DNA of 64,000 bases from Gnetum montanum (GCA_015680685.1 MNCI01000651.1:126001-190000); one strand, 5' to 3'. Counted from the stretch's first letter, positions 35,877-48,497 are shown. Translations and numbers: made by a program. The notes: generated by a model not told the origin, from the sequence alone.

Positions 35877-37455
35877 TGCAATTGAAAACCTTAGTTGTTG
35901 GAAAAAATGAAGGTCCTTAGTGTAGTAGTTCCTTAACCCATGAATCCCTAAGGCCTTCAAGAAAAAGAATGGGATTTGAGGTGCCCTGGTTGGTTCGACA
36001 AATTAACCAGGGACTTATAGAATGCAACACGTGATGAATAAAATGCAAAAATAATAGCATATTTGAATAATGCAAAGATAATAAACAAATGTATCTTGTA
36101 GACAAAACCCAAGATGTAAAACTTTATTGAGGAAAAATAAATACTAATTTAGAGAAAATATGTACAAATGGTGCATGAATGAGTAGCCAAGGGGAGGTTC
36201 ATTGGTGCAAGAATTTAAAGCTCATTGAAGCTAATGCAATCCACTCCATGATATGGGTGCTAAGCCACTCTTAATATTTTTGAACCTTTCTCAAATGCAA
36301 CCTTAGATCTACAATGTTGGCTATGATGGAGATTGAGAAGTGTGAAAAACCTAATCTACACAAATGCGATATGCTAGAAGCTGGAAATCCTAGTAGTGTA
36401 GTGTGGAGATTGAAAATTCACAAAATCTCAAAGGTGGTTATAAGGCCACAAGGTCACAGGGTGTCAACACTAGGTTCAACAGAATAGAAGTATGGAAACT
36501 TGCAAAAAAATCCCAAGTGCTTGAGAATGCCCAAGTGTAGAATTGTGAACAATTTTGTATGCAAAAGTTTGTGTATGCCAATAGTTTTTTAACTATATAA
36601 AATTGCTCAGCTATGAAAAATTCTGTAACCTTCTAAAAATTGTGGAACCTATTAATGGTGTTTTAGGTTGGATTTTATAGGTTTTTTAGGCCACAAATGG
36701 GGCTGCAAAATGGCTATGATTTGGCTATAAAATGGCAGAAAATTGGTTACTAAATTTAGGTGATATGGGTGTCCAAATTTGAGGGGTTACTATACATAGT
36801 AAGTACTTCTCCCCATGGCCATTCTGTTTCCTATAAATAGTAACTGAGCAAACCTTCCATGCTAAGCTCTCCACAATGCTTGCTGAAGTGGTTGGTCAAC
36901 ATTGAAGTGCATGAAGTGTTAAAATCTAGCTATTGTGGTTGCCATGCTACAAGATATAATTTTCAACATTCAAGGTGGAGACTCCACACTATGGGAAAAC
37001 TTCCACACTGAGGGGGAAGGTTTCTAGGCTATGCATGTAGTCTCCATGCTAGAGGTGGGGGGGGGTGTTGTGGGTGGGAAGGGAAGTTTTCAAAACTCCT
37101 ATCCTTACATGATGAGGGTAGGTGAGATTTACCCTCCTCATGTGTTTCTAGCATAGAAAATTGTATAACCCAATATAACCCATCAAATTACCATTTTTAG
37201 CATTCCAAAAGGAATTTTTGACATCCCTAAGCTTTCCCAAGCCCAAATATATACACTATATGACTTTTTTAACTTCAGGAATGAGGCTTGGACCACTTAT
37301 GAGGCATTTTTCAGCCTAAAAAATATAAAGTATGTGTAATTTCCCACTGTGGGTTATAATTTTCACATTTACAATGAGGTTTTTCCTTAGGTTTCATGGG
37401 GTGAAAGCTACGTGTTGTAGATTGGCTATAACATGCAAGTTTTTGTGGTGTTTCA
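35877..37455 (-). repeat. 3' LTR of element B
   Basis: 1579 bases. The minus strand starts TGAAACACCACAAAAACTTGC and ends GGTTTTCAATTGCA, giving TG..CA ends. TATA box CCTATAAAATCC on the minus strand lies at about 36672-36683. The adjacent 5 bases on the A side are CCTAT; their duplicate lies outside the window. Confidence 0.8.
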
Positions 37456-37471
37456 ATGGCCCCTCTTTATT
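37456..37471 (-). promoter_or_regulatory. Polypurine tract of element B
   Basis: The minus strand reads AATAAAGAGGGGCCAT directly before the LTR start, identical to the tract of copy E (62395-62410). Confidence 0.8.
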
Positions 37472-37589
37472 GGTGCTTGGAGGATTAACTCGAGAGGCAT
37501 CAATCAAGAATACAAAACACCACTACATATTATAACACTATAATGCATATAGGTCACATGAGAATTAAGCTATCTAGATCACCAAGATT

Positions 37590-37690
37590 GTTCATTTAAG
37601 GCTTTGGTGGGCCATGGTACTAGTTTAAGGCCCTGGTAGGCCATGTTGCCAGTTTAAGGTCATAGTAGACCATTGATAGTAGGCTCGCTT
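37590..37690 (-). repeat. Short tandem repeat before the 3' LTR (B)
   Basis: About three units with the core CTAGTTTAAGGCCCTGGTAGG, the reduced counterpart of the arrays at 12590-12915 (C) and 60620-61190 (E). Confidence 0.65.
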
Positions 37691-37701
37691 GTTGATGATT
37701 G

Positions 37702-40700
37702 TCAACTACATGTAGTATGATTTAGATAGGAATGATTGACTAGATTGGTTAGCTCATTTTCATCCATGTTGGCTATTTTGACTACACTATTTCCATAGGC
37801 TCTAGTGACAAGGAAGGACCCTTCCCAATTGGCTAAGAATTTGTCTACATTCCAATGGATGGCCTTGAGGACTAAGTCATCCTCCTTGATCTTGTGCATG
37901 ATCAAGTCATGGCAATGCTACTAGTTCTTTCTCTTTTGATAGTGCTCAATGTGAGTAAGCACTTGCAAACACCACTCCACCAAATCTAGGGCTACACTCT
38001 ACAAATCCATGTTCTGCTCATCATTGATGAAGTTGGTCAAGGCTACTCAGAGCGATGGCACCTATAATTCAAGAGGTAAGAAAAATTTAGAACCATAAAC
38101 AAGACTATAAGGGATCATGCCAGTTACCCTATGATAGCTTGTTCTATATGCCCATAGTGCATGGACAAATTGCTCATGCCACTTATGCTTACTATTGTTA
38201 AGCATCTTCTTGAGCAAGTTGATGATGGCCTTGTTGCTTGCTTTTTCTTGTCCACTGGGTTGAGGGTAATAGGGTGATGAGAAAAAAATTCTTGATACCT
38301 AGGTTGTAACAAAAGTCTCTCATTTTATGGCTACTAAATTTTGTCCATTTTTTAAACTATGGTCTTGGGTATGCTAAAATAGGCTACAATGTTATCTAGG
38401 ATAAATTTGTAGACTTGCTCAAATGTAGTCTTCCTTAGGGATATAGCCTCAACCCATTTTCCAAAGTATTTAGTTATAGTGATGATCAAGTTGTGCCTTG
38501 CAAAAGACTTAGGCATTATGGGCCCAATGATATTCAACTCCCATTATTGAAATAGCCATGTTATTTGAGTGGTATGTAACTTAGTTGGTGATACATGTAT
38601 AAAGTTGCTATATCATTGGCATTTGTCACATTGCTTAACCTTTTGTAAGAAGTCATTTTCTATATGGGACCAATAGTAGCCTAACCATATAATCTTAGTG
38701 GTCATATCTCTAGGTTATATATGTCCTTCACATACAACCTTATGAACCTCGTCTAGGACTATTATAGCTTTGGTTTTACACAAGAACTTTAAGAGTATGC
38801 CATCATAGGATTATCAACATAATGTGTTATTGCTTATAATGACATACTACTTTGATTTCTTGCATATGCTATCCTTTTGAGTAGTATTCAAGCTTTGTGA
38901 GGATTTTCCATGCATAAGGTAAAATTTGATGTCATCATACCACTCATTGGGAGAAGCATTATCAAAAATGGCTAGAAAGGTATCTTTAGTGTTTTGTGTG
39001 ATGGGAGTAGCACAATCCATAGTTAAGGTGGGTAACTTGCTAAACACATCTAGCATCACACTAAGGGTTAATGTTGCAATTGCACTAGCTACAACATTTT
39101 CATTTTGAGGCATGTGTTTGATGTCAATGTTTGTGAATTGTTGTAACAACTGCTTTCCTAGGTCACAGTAAGGTTGTAAGTGCTTATCTTTGCATGCATA
39201 GACTTTGGTTACTTTCTTAGCCATGAGTTGTAAATTCCCTTTAATCTTTAAATGTTTAATTCCTAGGTCTTGAGCTACCATCATTCCTCTAATCAAGCCT
39301 TCATACTCTGCTATGTTATTGGTAGATGAAAACTCAAAACGATAGGCAAAGGATCAACTTTCATAAGATGGGAATGTTATCATGGTAGTGGCACTAGCCC
39401 CATCGATAGTTGAAGCTCTATCAAAGTACATGACTACCTCATAGCCCTTCGACACTTGGCTAATAGTGTTAATGTGTTCATTAAGGAACTCAGGATCTAT
39501 GGCTGCTTGGTCATTAACAAGTGAAAATGTAAGTTGCACTACTATAGCTTGACCTTTTGTTGAGGATTGAGAGATGTAATAAAAATCAAATTTTGTCATT
39601 ATGGCTTTCCATTGGGACATACGGCTACTTTGGTAGATGTTATTAATTATGAATCTAGGTATGTTATCCTTGCAAATCAAATTGACTTGGCTCCTAAAGA
39701 GGTACTGTCTCCATTTCTTAAATGAGAATACTATTGTTAAACAATACTTTTTCACTTCAATGTATCAAGTATCAGGGCAACTAATGTGTGGCTAAGATAG
39801 TATATGGCTAAGTAGTTGTGTTAATTCTCACTTAAGGTTTTTAAAGGCCTTTTCGCATTGATCTATACACTCATAGTGAACTCCTTTTTTCAGCAAGTGT
39901 TGTATGGATTGTAACTTATCTATAAGGCTATTGATAAAGCTATGAACAAACTGTAATATTCCTTGTAATCCTTGAAGCTCTTTAATGTTGGTAGTATTGC
40001 TAATTTGGATATGGCCTTAACTTGATCAATGCATATCCTTGATTTGGAGACTAGAAAGCCAAGAATCTTACTAATCTTGACACCAAAGATACACTTCTTA
40101 GGATTAAGCCTAAGTGCATATTTGAGGCATCATTTAAGTAAAATATCTAGGTCATTAGCATGGTCATTGGCCATCTTGGAGTTAATGGCTATGTCATCTA
40201 CATAATCATTAAGCAAACCTAGCATGTAATCATGATATATATAGGTCATAGCTCTCTAGTATGTCACTATGATGTTCTTAAGGCCAAAGGACATTATGGT
40301 ATAAAAAAAGGTACCCCATGGGATCATGAAGGTTACACTAAGTTGGTTCTCTAGTTTGATTGTAATTTGGTTACATCCTAAGAATCCATCCATAAAGGAC
40401 AACAAGGCATGTCTGGATATAGTATTAATAAGTTGACCAATACTAGGAAAAGGGAAGTCATCCTTAATAGTCACTTTATTTAGGTCTCAAAAATCAATGC
40501 AAATATGGATAATCCTATTTTTCTAAGGGAATACAACAATGTTGGATACCAATTCTATGTAATCAACAACCCTAATAAACCCTACTTGATAAAGCTTTGA
40601 GATCTTATCATGAATTTCCAAGGCCAAATCAAGTCTAATTTTGTTCATTTTTTGCTTAACTAGTCTAATGCTAGGGTCTAGTATGATGTTGTGCTGGACT

Positions 40701-41077
40701 AGACATGGGTCTAAGCCTAGCATGTTTTCATATGACCAGGCAAAGGCTTTAATGTTGCTTTGTAAGATCTTAGTGATGTCTTAAGCATATTGAGGCTCTA
40801 GTGAGGAACTTAGTTTAACGGTTTTCTCCTCACCATTATGTCTTGTGATAGAAACCTCAACTAGAGAGTCTTCAGTTACATCACCCACTTCTAAGTCAAG
40901 GTCTGTGACTAGGCTTTTAGGCCATTTTAGAGGTTTTGGTATTGCGGCTTTGTGATCTACAAGATACTCAGGCTCAAGATCTAGGTAATCAGGGTTGATA
41001 CACCATTCAACATCATCATGAGGTTCATGTAGATACAAAGGAAAACTGATTTTCTCCTAAGTAATCATACTTTGATC
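37702..41077 (-). pseudogene. Tat-like RT-RNase H-integrase (element B), broken
   Basis: Minus-strand domains in order: linker (CINPDYLDLEPEYLVDH, ~40995), RT (LALEIHDKISKLYQVGFIR, ~40620; HALLSFMDGFLGCNQI, ~40410; intact YVDD near 40190-40205), RNase H, second RNase H with its first Asp kept (YEVVMYFDRAST, ~39430) plus STNNIAEYEG and KGNLQLM, integrase zinc finger (~38760-38600), core (NIIGPIMPKSFARHNLII, ~38535), GQEKASNKAIINLLKKM (~38210) and C-terminal FLANWEGSFLV (~37820). No chromodomain. At least one frameshift and many stops occur. The 5' end follows an acceptor-like TTAACATGCAG at 41078. Confidence 0.8.
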
Positions 41078-41639
41078 CTGCATGTTAACAAAAACCATAT
41101 TAAATGGCACCTAGGTGTAAGTAAATAAATAATGTTAAAATTCTATAAAACACATGCAAATCTAATGCAATTAAGGCAATCCAAGGTCATCAATGAGGTA
41201 AGGAAAATTTAGCAAAGTGCAACAGAGGTGAACAAAGGTTAAATAAAGTTCAAGAAAGAAGAAACATAAGAAATAAGTCTACCAATGATTAATAAAGGCC
41301 ACAATTTTGCTAGTTTTAGGCCTTAGTAGGCCATGGTCATATGGTGTCAAACAATGGTCAAGGAAGGCCAAACACAACTATTTGATACCTTTCAAAGGAG
41401 AAAAAAGATAAATAATGTTGTAATAAGGCAAAAAAAAAATCATATAAGGTTGTATAAAGGTCATAGAAGGTCAACAAGGTGAACGATGTAACATAAGTTA
41501 AAAAAATAAACCAAAATGCTATGTAATAAGGCAAAAATTAGGAAAAACAAAAGCCAAATATGGTAAAATCTAGCTAGTATAGGTTAAAAACGGTTAGGTT
41601 TTGTGAGTTTTAGGCCTTAGTGGGCAATGTTTTGAGGCT
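41078..41639. other. Spacer between RT and tandem array of element B
   Basis: Non-coding, with TTGACCTT and AAGGTCAA strings. Homologous to 32930-33300 of element A on the other strand. Confidence 0.5.
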
Positions 41640-44600
41640 ATAAAGTTATTACATGAGTTTGGACATTAATTAGGGCTATTTCTGGGATATTTAGACCTAA
41701 AAATCAAGTGTTTTGAGGCTTCCATGCTAACCTCAGCATGGAAACGAGGACCCTTAGTATGGAAACCAAGGAAAATAGATTTTGGGGTGCTCAAAGGTAC
41801 AAAATTAAGGTTCAAGGACCTTTCCAAGGTAGCATAGGTTAGATCCATTAGAATTGGACTCTTTAGAGGTCTGTAAAGGCCAAAAAGTAGGTTTTAGAGC
41901 CTTTCCCCATGTTTCTATCCTATCTAGTGTGGAATAAATAAGGCTTAGTGTGGAAAATCAAAATTCAATAAAAAATAAGATAAAAAATGGTCAAAAAAGT
42001 AGTCAACACCTAGATTTGAAGGTTTTGCATCCTCTAGCTTTATTTTGAAGTAGCTTGAGTTTATTTTGAGTGTCAAAACATGTCAAAATGGATTCCCCCC
42101 TTGTTCCATGATGACCATAGTATTCTCAACATGGGAAAATAGGGGAACACTTTTTTATGAATTTAGAGTGATTTAGGAGCACTTTAATTAGGTTTCTAGG
42201 CCCTTAGACTTGTAGACATTGATTCTGCAAGCTTTTGGCTGATTTTGAGCATGTTTGATGGCTATTTAAAGGGACTAAAGTTATTCCTCCTTGTTTCCAT
42301 GCTAGGAGAGTTACTCCAACATGGAAGAATATAGGGAATGAATCTTGAAGGTTGAAATAAGGTCAAAAAACCAAAATCTTGAGGCTATGAGGTCTTGGGC
42401 TTCTCCAGTGTAGATCTTTGGCTTCTAGGATTGTCATCTTACCACCAGAAGTGGAAAAGTAGCTTTTTTGCTTTGTTTTTATATGAGGGATGTTAATCTA
42501 GCATGAAAGAAGTAAGAATCCTAGATCCAGGCCAATTTAGATCATAATTGATCATGCATGTTACCTTCTAAAGTCACCAGGGCCAAGGGCTATGGATCCA
42601 TGTCAAAATTCAATAGTTTTGAGCATCCCTAAGTGGTTTTTTAGCATTTTAACTTTTTCCACATTGAGGATGAGAATATTATATTGGAAAACTAGGGGAA
42701 AGCACTTTGTGATCACTAGGGATTAGTTTTGTAAAGTTTAATGGCTCCAATAACTGCTACCAAGGTTCTAGAGTGCATGAGAGGTCATTTAATGTCAATT
42801 TTAGGTGTTTACAGGTCCTAAACAAGCTTCCCCTTAAGTTTCCATGCTAGGGATACCCTCCTCAATGTGGAAAAGGGATTCCCAATATGGAAGAATTAGG
42901 CATGTTAGATCTAAGCCAATTTTCATCTCAATCGACTATGCATGTTAGCCTCTAGGCATACCAGGGTCAAGGACTAGGGTTTCATGTCAAGTTTTGATAA
43001 TTTTGGGTATTTATAAGCATTTTTTGTCTTTCCCCAATTTTTTCATGTTTGGAATATTATGCTCAACATGGAAAACTAGGGGAAATCATTTTTTTTCCTT
43101 TTGACATTAGTTTCTTGAAGTTTGAAGGATCCAAAGGATGTCAACAAGATCCTATACCACATGCAAGTTTAGTTAATGTTGTTCTAAGTATTTATGAATC
43201 CAAAATGAGTCTCTCCTTTAATTTCCATATGAGGCTACATGGAGCAAAGGATCCCTAGCATGGAAGCATCATAGAACTTAGATCTAGCCTAGTTTTAACT
43301 TTAATCAACCATGCATGTGTGCTTCTAGGGCTGCAAGGCTGAAGACTAGGGTTTGGAGTGAAAACTAGTTAATTTGTAGGTTTTCCAAGTGGATTTTGAG
43401 CTTCCCCTATTTTCCACATTAGGGATAGTATGATTTGTGTGGAAAAATATGGGGAAATATCTTTTTTCTTTTTTGCATCATTTTTGGTCATGCATGTGGG
43501 TCCCTAAGATTGCTAGTGACAATTATCAATACTTGGTGTTAAAATTTTGTTGTTTTGAAGGTTGATAAGTGGTTTTTGATTTTTCCCCTTTTTTCTATGC
43601 TAGGGATTTCATGCTTAGCATGGAAAATTATGGGGAAAAAATCTCTTTTGCCATTTGTGATCACTTTCGATCATGCATGTAGGCTTCTAAGGTTCCTAGC
43701 ATTGATTGCTAATACTTGAGGTTAAATTTTGGTTGTTTCAAGAATAATTAGGTAAATTTTAAGCTTTCCCCAATTTTTTCATGCTGGGGATATTATTCTC
43801 AGTGTGGAAAATTATGGAGAAGGGATTTTTATCCTTTTAAGGTCAATCTAGCTATGCATGGGTGTCAACAGGGTTGCTAGTATTGGCCATCAATGTCTAA
43901 GGTCAAAATTCAATTTTTTTGAAGGCTGTCAGAGGGTTTTTAGGCTTCCTCCCTTCCATCTATGTTGATGGTGAAGGCTTAGCATGGAAGAGATCTCCTT
44001 CAAGTAAGAAAGTTAGATCTAGGCCAAATTGACAGCCAATCAACCTTGCATGTCATCCTCTGGGGTTACCAGTAATGATAGTTAATGCTAGGTGTCAAGA
44101 TCCACTGGTTTGAAGATTTGTAAGTGTTCCATGCAGTCTCCCCCATTTTATCCACATTGAGCTTCATGGCCCCAACGTGGATGAGAGGGGGATGACAATG
44201 TTTTACCATATTTGACCATTTTTGAGCCTTTAGAAGCTCCACAACAAGGTTTAAGGGTCACCAGGCATTAAGAAATAGTCACTAGGTAATTAATTTATGT
44301 CATTTTTGGCTTCCTCCCATCTATCCATGTTGAGGGTAAAAGGCTCAATGTAGAAGAAGCCTCCATTAGTGTGAAAAACACCAAATCCCAAATTTTGACC
44401 AATTTTGACTAGTTTTGATTAGGTTTGGTGGGGTTCCAAGGATGCTGGAGATGCTTGGAGGGGTTCTAGGTCATCTGGGATCCATTTTGGGGTCAAATTT
44501 ATGCTAGATAGATGTTCAGGGATTAAGAGGCAGTATTACCCTACCCCCGCCCTCCCTTCTTCACCCTAGGATTTTTTCCCCAACATGGAATCCTATGGTA

Positions 44601-44760
44601 TCTAGCTTCATTCATGTTTCACCCACTATTGGAAACATGGGATTGAAAAATGTAGGCTTAAATTATTACGCATAGTCACATAGTTGTATTTTAATTACTT
44701 TTCAAAATAGAAGACATGTTTCCATGCGAGCCATGGTATTCCTAGCATGGATGCATGGGG
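41640..44760 (-). repeat. ~187-bp tandem array of element B
   Basis: About 17 degenerate head-to-tail units. Anchor blocks of the type TTTCCATGCTAGGGAT..AGCATGGAAAA start near 41721, 41911, 42105, 42296, 42477, 42658, 42841, 43042, 43223, 43413, 43593, 43779, 43955, 44151, 44324 and 44721, intervals of 173-201 with one unit blurred near 44540. It lies between the antisense exon 1 and RT, as does the related array in element A. Copy E has no such array. Confidence 0.8.
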
Positions 44761-45207
44761 GTTAAGGATGCCATAAGGTTTTAAGTATCAAATTAAAAAA
44801 GATCTCCATGTTGATGCAATTTTTGGTCAAAAGAGAAGATGCAGGGTGGGGCCCACAATCCAAAAATTTATAATTTTGAAAAGTGAAGTTGCTTCCCACC
44901 CAAAACCAATGTGAACTAGACTTTGCCCCCTATGCACTTTAGTGCACTTGGATTTATGGTTCACTGAATTAGTAGCTGGGGTTTTAAGTTGTGTGTTTAG
45001 GTTTTAGATGTGATTTCATTGTAAAATCTCACAAGGTTTCATCACAATTGTCATTCTACATCAATAGTACATTGGAGGAGAGCTCTAGAAGAGATTCTTA
45101 TGGCAAAAGTAAGCAAGTTATATCATGGAAGCCTCTCATCTCCCCTACAGTCAGTATAGAACATCTATTTTTCATAGATTTTCGCAAGTCTTAGCATTGA
45201 GCCTACC

Positions 45208-45335
45208 ATGGCACCAAAACAACATGGAGGAAAGAGTAATAACCCTATGGTATAAAAGGTGGATGAATGTGCCTAGGAGCTAGAAGAAGTACCCAGGCCC
45301 ATCTCCATTTAGTCTTCCTCTATTACTGATCCAAG
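45208..45335 (+). pseudogene. Exon 1 of an antisense gene in element B
   Basis: An ATG opens MAPKQHGGKSNNPMV and the exon ends at a donor CCAAG|GTAGGTAG. Copy E has an ATG-opened exon on its own antisense strand (56766-56648) reading MAPKVRGRNVKLAKIDE and ending ATCG|GTAGGCC. Shared points are MAPK, a basic start, a K[VI]DE block, similar length (128 and 119 bases) and the same intron phase. Three TAG/TAA stops interrupt the B version. Its position between the RT side and the Gag side, antisense to pol, is the same as in E. Confidence 0.55.
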
Positions 45336-46933
45336 GTAGGTAGTTCTACCTATTTTTGCCTTCATTTTCTATGGTCTTTCTAGTTTTATTTCCCATGTGT
45401 TGCACCTAATTTTACTAGATCTACTCTAGTGGAGGAATTAACATGTAATTCTTATGAAATCCCACCTCTTTCTTTTGTTGTTTCCACATGGATCCATGGT
45501 TTTTTTGTTGCTTTAGCTTTTGTAGATTGAATTTTGAAAAAAAGGCTTTCTATTTCATGCTTTTCTCCAAAAGTTTTGTAATAGGGCCATTTTTTCAGAT
45601 CTATGCCTTAGGATTTATTAAAATTAACTTTTAACAAAAGCCTATCCCAATATTTAGGTGTAAAGTTTAATTTTCTTAAATGGTTTTGACTACTTTGACT
45701 GTCTCCATGGTTATATGAAATCCAAGTTTTTAGATTTTTGAAGTTTTGGCCTGAAAAAGCAAGCAAAGTTATCTATTTTTTCTTACAATAATGAATGCAT
45801 ATTTATGAATTTTAAATTCATGGATTTGTAGCTCTTTTTTTAGGCTTTCTAAGAGATGTTCTCATTTAATATGTAATCGTAACGATGAAGTTTTGGGTAT
45901 TTCCCTAACATTGCATAGTTAGGTTGTTCATGTTGCTTTTTGTAATTTTATGTAATTTTGGGAATTTTTGTAAGTAAACAACAAATATTTTGGCTAATTT
46001 CTTGTTATGTATGAGTAGGCTTTGGCTTCTTCTTTTCAATGGAGGTGAAATCACTCCCATTGAACCTAAAATGAATTTTTTACTAAGCATGTGTAATAAG
46101 GATGATTGTGCCATTTTTAGATTATTGTCCAAATTGATGAACTTTTCCTACATAAATAGAAAAGATTTTTTATTTTTTCTAAGCATGGATGCATAGCTTT
46201 TGATGTGGGATTTTAAATAGTTGTGAAATAACTCTGTTTAGAGCTTAAATGAATTTTTGGTGATTTTTTCACCAACCTTACATGAAAAGGGGTAAATGTT
46301 GACAACTACAATTTTGGCTAACTATTTTTCATGTTTTATGAATATATGGCTATACATTTTCAATTTTAATGATCATGGCTATAAGGTTCATAACTTCAAG
46401 ATTCTTTTCACAGTGGAATCATTGAAATTAGAGAACAAATGAATTTTTGATGAATTTTTTGGCTATGCTTGTGTGAGCAAGGAAAAATTATGGTCATAGC
46501 ACGCTACCTATTTCGAAATGGAAGTGGTTGATATGTATAACTTATGTTTTTATTTTGTTAACATGTAAAACTAATGTTTAATTTTTTTAAGAAAGATTAA
46601 AAGCTTTTCTTATTTTTAGCAAGCTTTTACTATGGATCCATGGTTTTCTCTAAGTTTATGGTGCTTTATCAAAATTTGTGCATACTTTAGATGTTTTTTT
46701 CTTCAAATTTGTTCATAACTTGCATGTTTTTTTTCTGATTTTATGCATAATTTAGATGATTTCTCTAAATTTATTCATAATTTAGACTAAGACTTACTTT
46801 TGGACTATAAAATTTTGGCTATAAAGACTATAAAATATGGTAATAATTTTTTTATGAAATTGAATAAGCTAATGTAGAGAAAAAAACATTTTAGAGCCTT
46901 TTACAGAGGCTAATTTCACCTCTCACTAAATGC
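45336..46933. other. Presumed intron of B's antisense gene, ~183-bp periodicity
   Basis: AT-rich and without recognised exons. A repeating block GARCTTAAATGAATTTTTGRTGATTTTT-like appears near 46058, 46237 and 46428, with weaker echoes near 45880 and 45705, intervals of 175-190. Element E begins at 46934; the five bases before it are AATGC. Confidence 0.4.
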
Positions 46934-48489
46934 TGAAACACCGTAGAAATTGCGAATCGGCCTCAGGCGAAGATTCATGATTCGGGCGAAGGTTCGAGAC
47001 GGAAATTCAGAAGACAGAGCAGGACAAAGAGGCGTGTAGTATCAAGTCTCCAAGTTCCTTATAGATTTCAATCTTACCATGTTTTCTTTCTTTACGCTAC
47101 ATTACGCAACATAGTGTGGTGTCACTCAGTGTAACTCTGTTTAATGTAGAAAGTAACTTACTTTGGAAATTTTGACAAATTTTAGACTTGTCGCATATTC
47201 TGCTAAGTCTTTTGTTCTAGACGAGTTTACGCTCCATTACGCAGAGTAGCGTAACGAGCTTCAAGAAAAGAAAAGTCAGAGTCAAAGGAAGCACGACAAA
47301 TTGATCTCTTCTTTTTTGCAGATTGGTCGCTTTACGCTCATTACGCTATGCAGCATTGGCAAGCATAATTTATTGTAAAGTTCATCATTTTTACACTCTA
47401 TTACGCTTCGCGGTGTGAATGAGCGTAAACAGCTTGAATCAACTACTTACATGCTTTATTGCACTCCGCCACGCAACGAAGTGTAAACAAGTGTAACATA
47501 GCGTAAAACTGGCTAAAGCAGTACTAGATACACATCTGCTATCCACACGCACAATATGCTGATGAGCGTATTGTGTGTAATCACGGAGTAGCTTTAGCGG
47601 AAGTGGTCGACAATGTACTTTGCTCCCCTTCACAAAACATGATGTGACGTGGCCAATTTCAACATAAAGTTTACCAAGTCAATGGTATTTTGAAGGTTCG
47701 GGTCACGTGTCGTCAGGGCCATGCTTTCTCCACATGTTGTTGAACTTATAAATACTCCAGTTGGTGAAGAAATAAGGAGGGGGCATCTTCAACTTTTGGC
47801 ATCATCATCTTTTAGCATAGACAGAAGACATCTTTGAGCATTGACAGCAGGAGCGATCAGTCCTTTGGTAAAAAAAATACAGTCCTCTCCATTGGCGATC
47901 GTTGGCAGCTTGAGCAGAGACTACCGAAGGCAGTGGGAACAGATCAGAGATCAAGAGATCATCTGGTGCGGTTAGCAAGATCTATCGATCAGAAATAGTT
48001 GATCGATAAAAATTCAGGCTTGACCTTCCTTGCATCCCATCTTTGGCTTATGAGGTAGATCTAACTCCATTCTATACTCCTTGTTGAATAGTTTTCTTGT
48101 CATTTTGTGTATGCTTCACACAAGATAAGCGGAGCTTTTCCATTGGAACCTTATATACAATATACTCAGTCTTTGGGTCAAAGTACAGATCTTGGAATTA
48201 CACATTTTTCTTAAATCTGATCCTTCTTGTCGTGTTGACGTTGTCATTATTCCAATTTATCTACATTGTTTTCTTCTCCTTTTGCGATTCATCGAATCAG
48301 ATCGTTCCACGGGATATCTATAATATTCATCGATTTACTGATTGAGTAAGTCCCTGTCTGATCGACAAGACTGTTCAGGGCACCACGGATTCGTTTTCTC
48401 CAGCACAGCCCTCACGTGGATCTGTGGTTAAGACTGTGTACACAAATTTTCGTTTGGTATTTTCCAACTACCGACATTTTTCATCGTTA
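46934..48489 (+). repeat. 5' LTR of element E
   Basis: Begins TGAAACACCGTAGAAATTGC, matching 62411 onward, and ends about TTTTTCATCGTTA, eight bases before the PBS. U3 contains about ten TTACGC/GCGTAA hexamers between 47092 and 47506, then bZIP-type sites and a TATA box. Length about 1.55 kb, as in copies B and C. Confidence 0.8.
47641..47757 (+). promoter_or_regulatory. LTR promoter of element E
   Basis: TGACGTGGCCAAT (47645-47657) combines an ACGT-core bZIP site with a CCAAT box. A G-box CACGTG lies at 47704-47709 and TATAAATA at 47747-47754. Transcription would start near 47780. TATA boxes occupy the corresponding place in the LTRs of B, C and D. Promoter function is inferred from motif order. 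Confidence 0.6.
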
Positions 48490-48497
48490 TAGTTTTC

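Larger units (their letters stand above)
35877..46933 (-). mobile_element. Tat-like LTR element B (5' half interrupted by E)
   Basis: Minus strand from high to low coordinates: antisense exon 1 (on plus, 45208-45335), 187-bp array (44760-41640), spacer, RT to integrase (41077-37702), short tandem repeat, PPT, 3' LTR (37455-35877). It inserted into the integrase of element A in the opposite orientation. Its Gag, protease and 5' LTR are not in the window and presumably lie beyond element E, which begins at 46934. Confidence 0.65.

Noticed and set aside
41640-44760. Centromeric satellite or host tandem array
   Set aside because: The array is inside a retrotransposon at the same place in two copies, so it is element-borne. 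No long homogeneous array is seen here.
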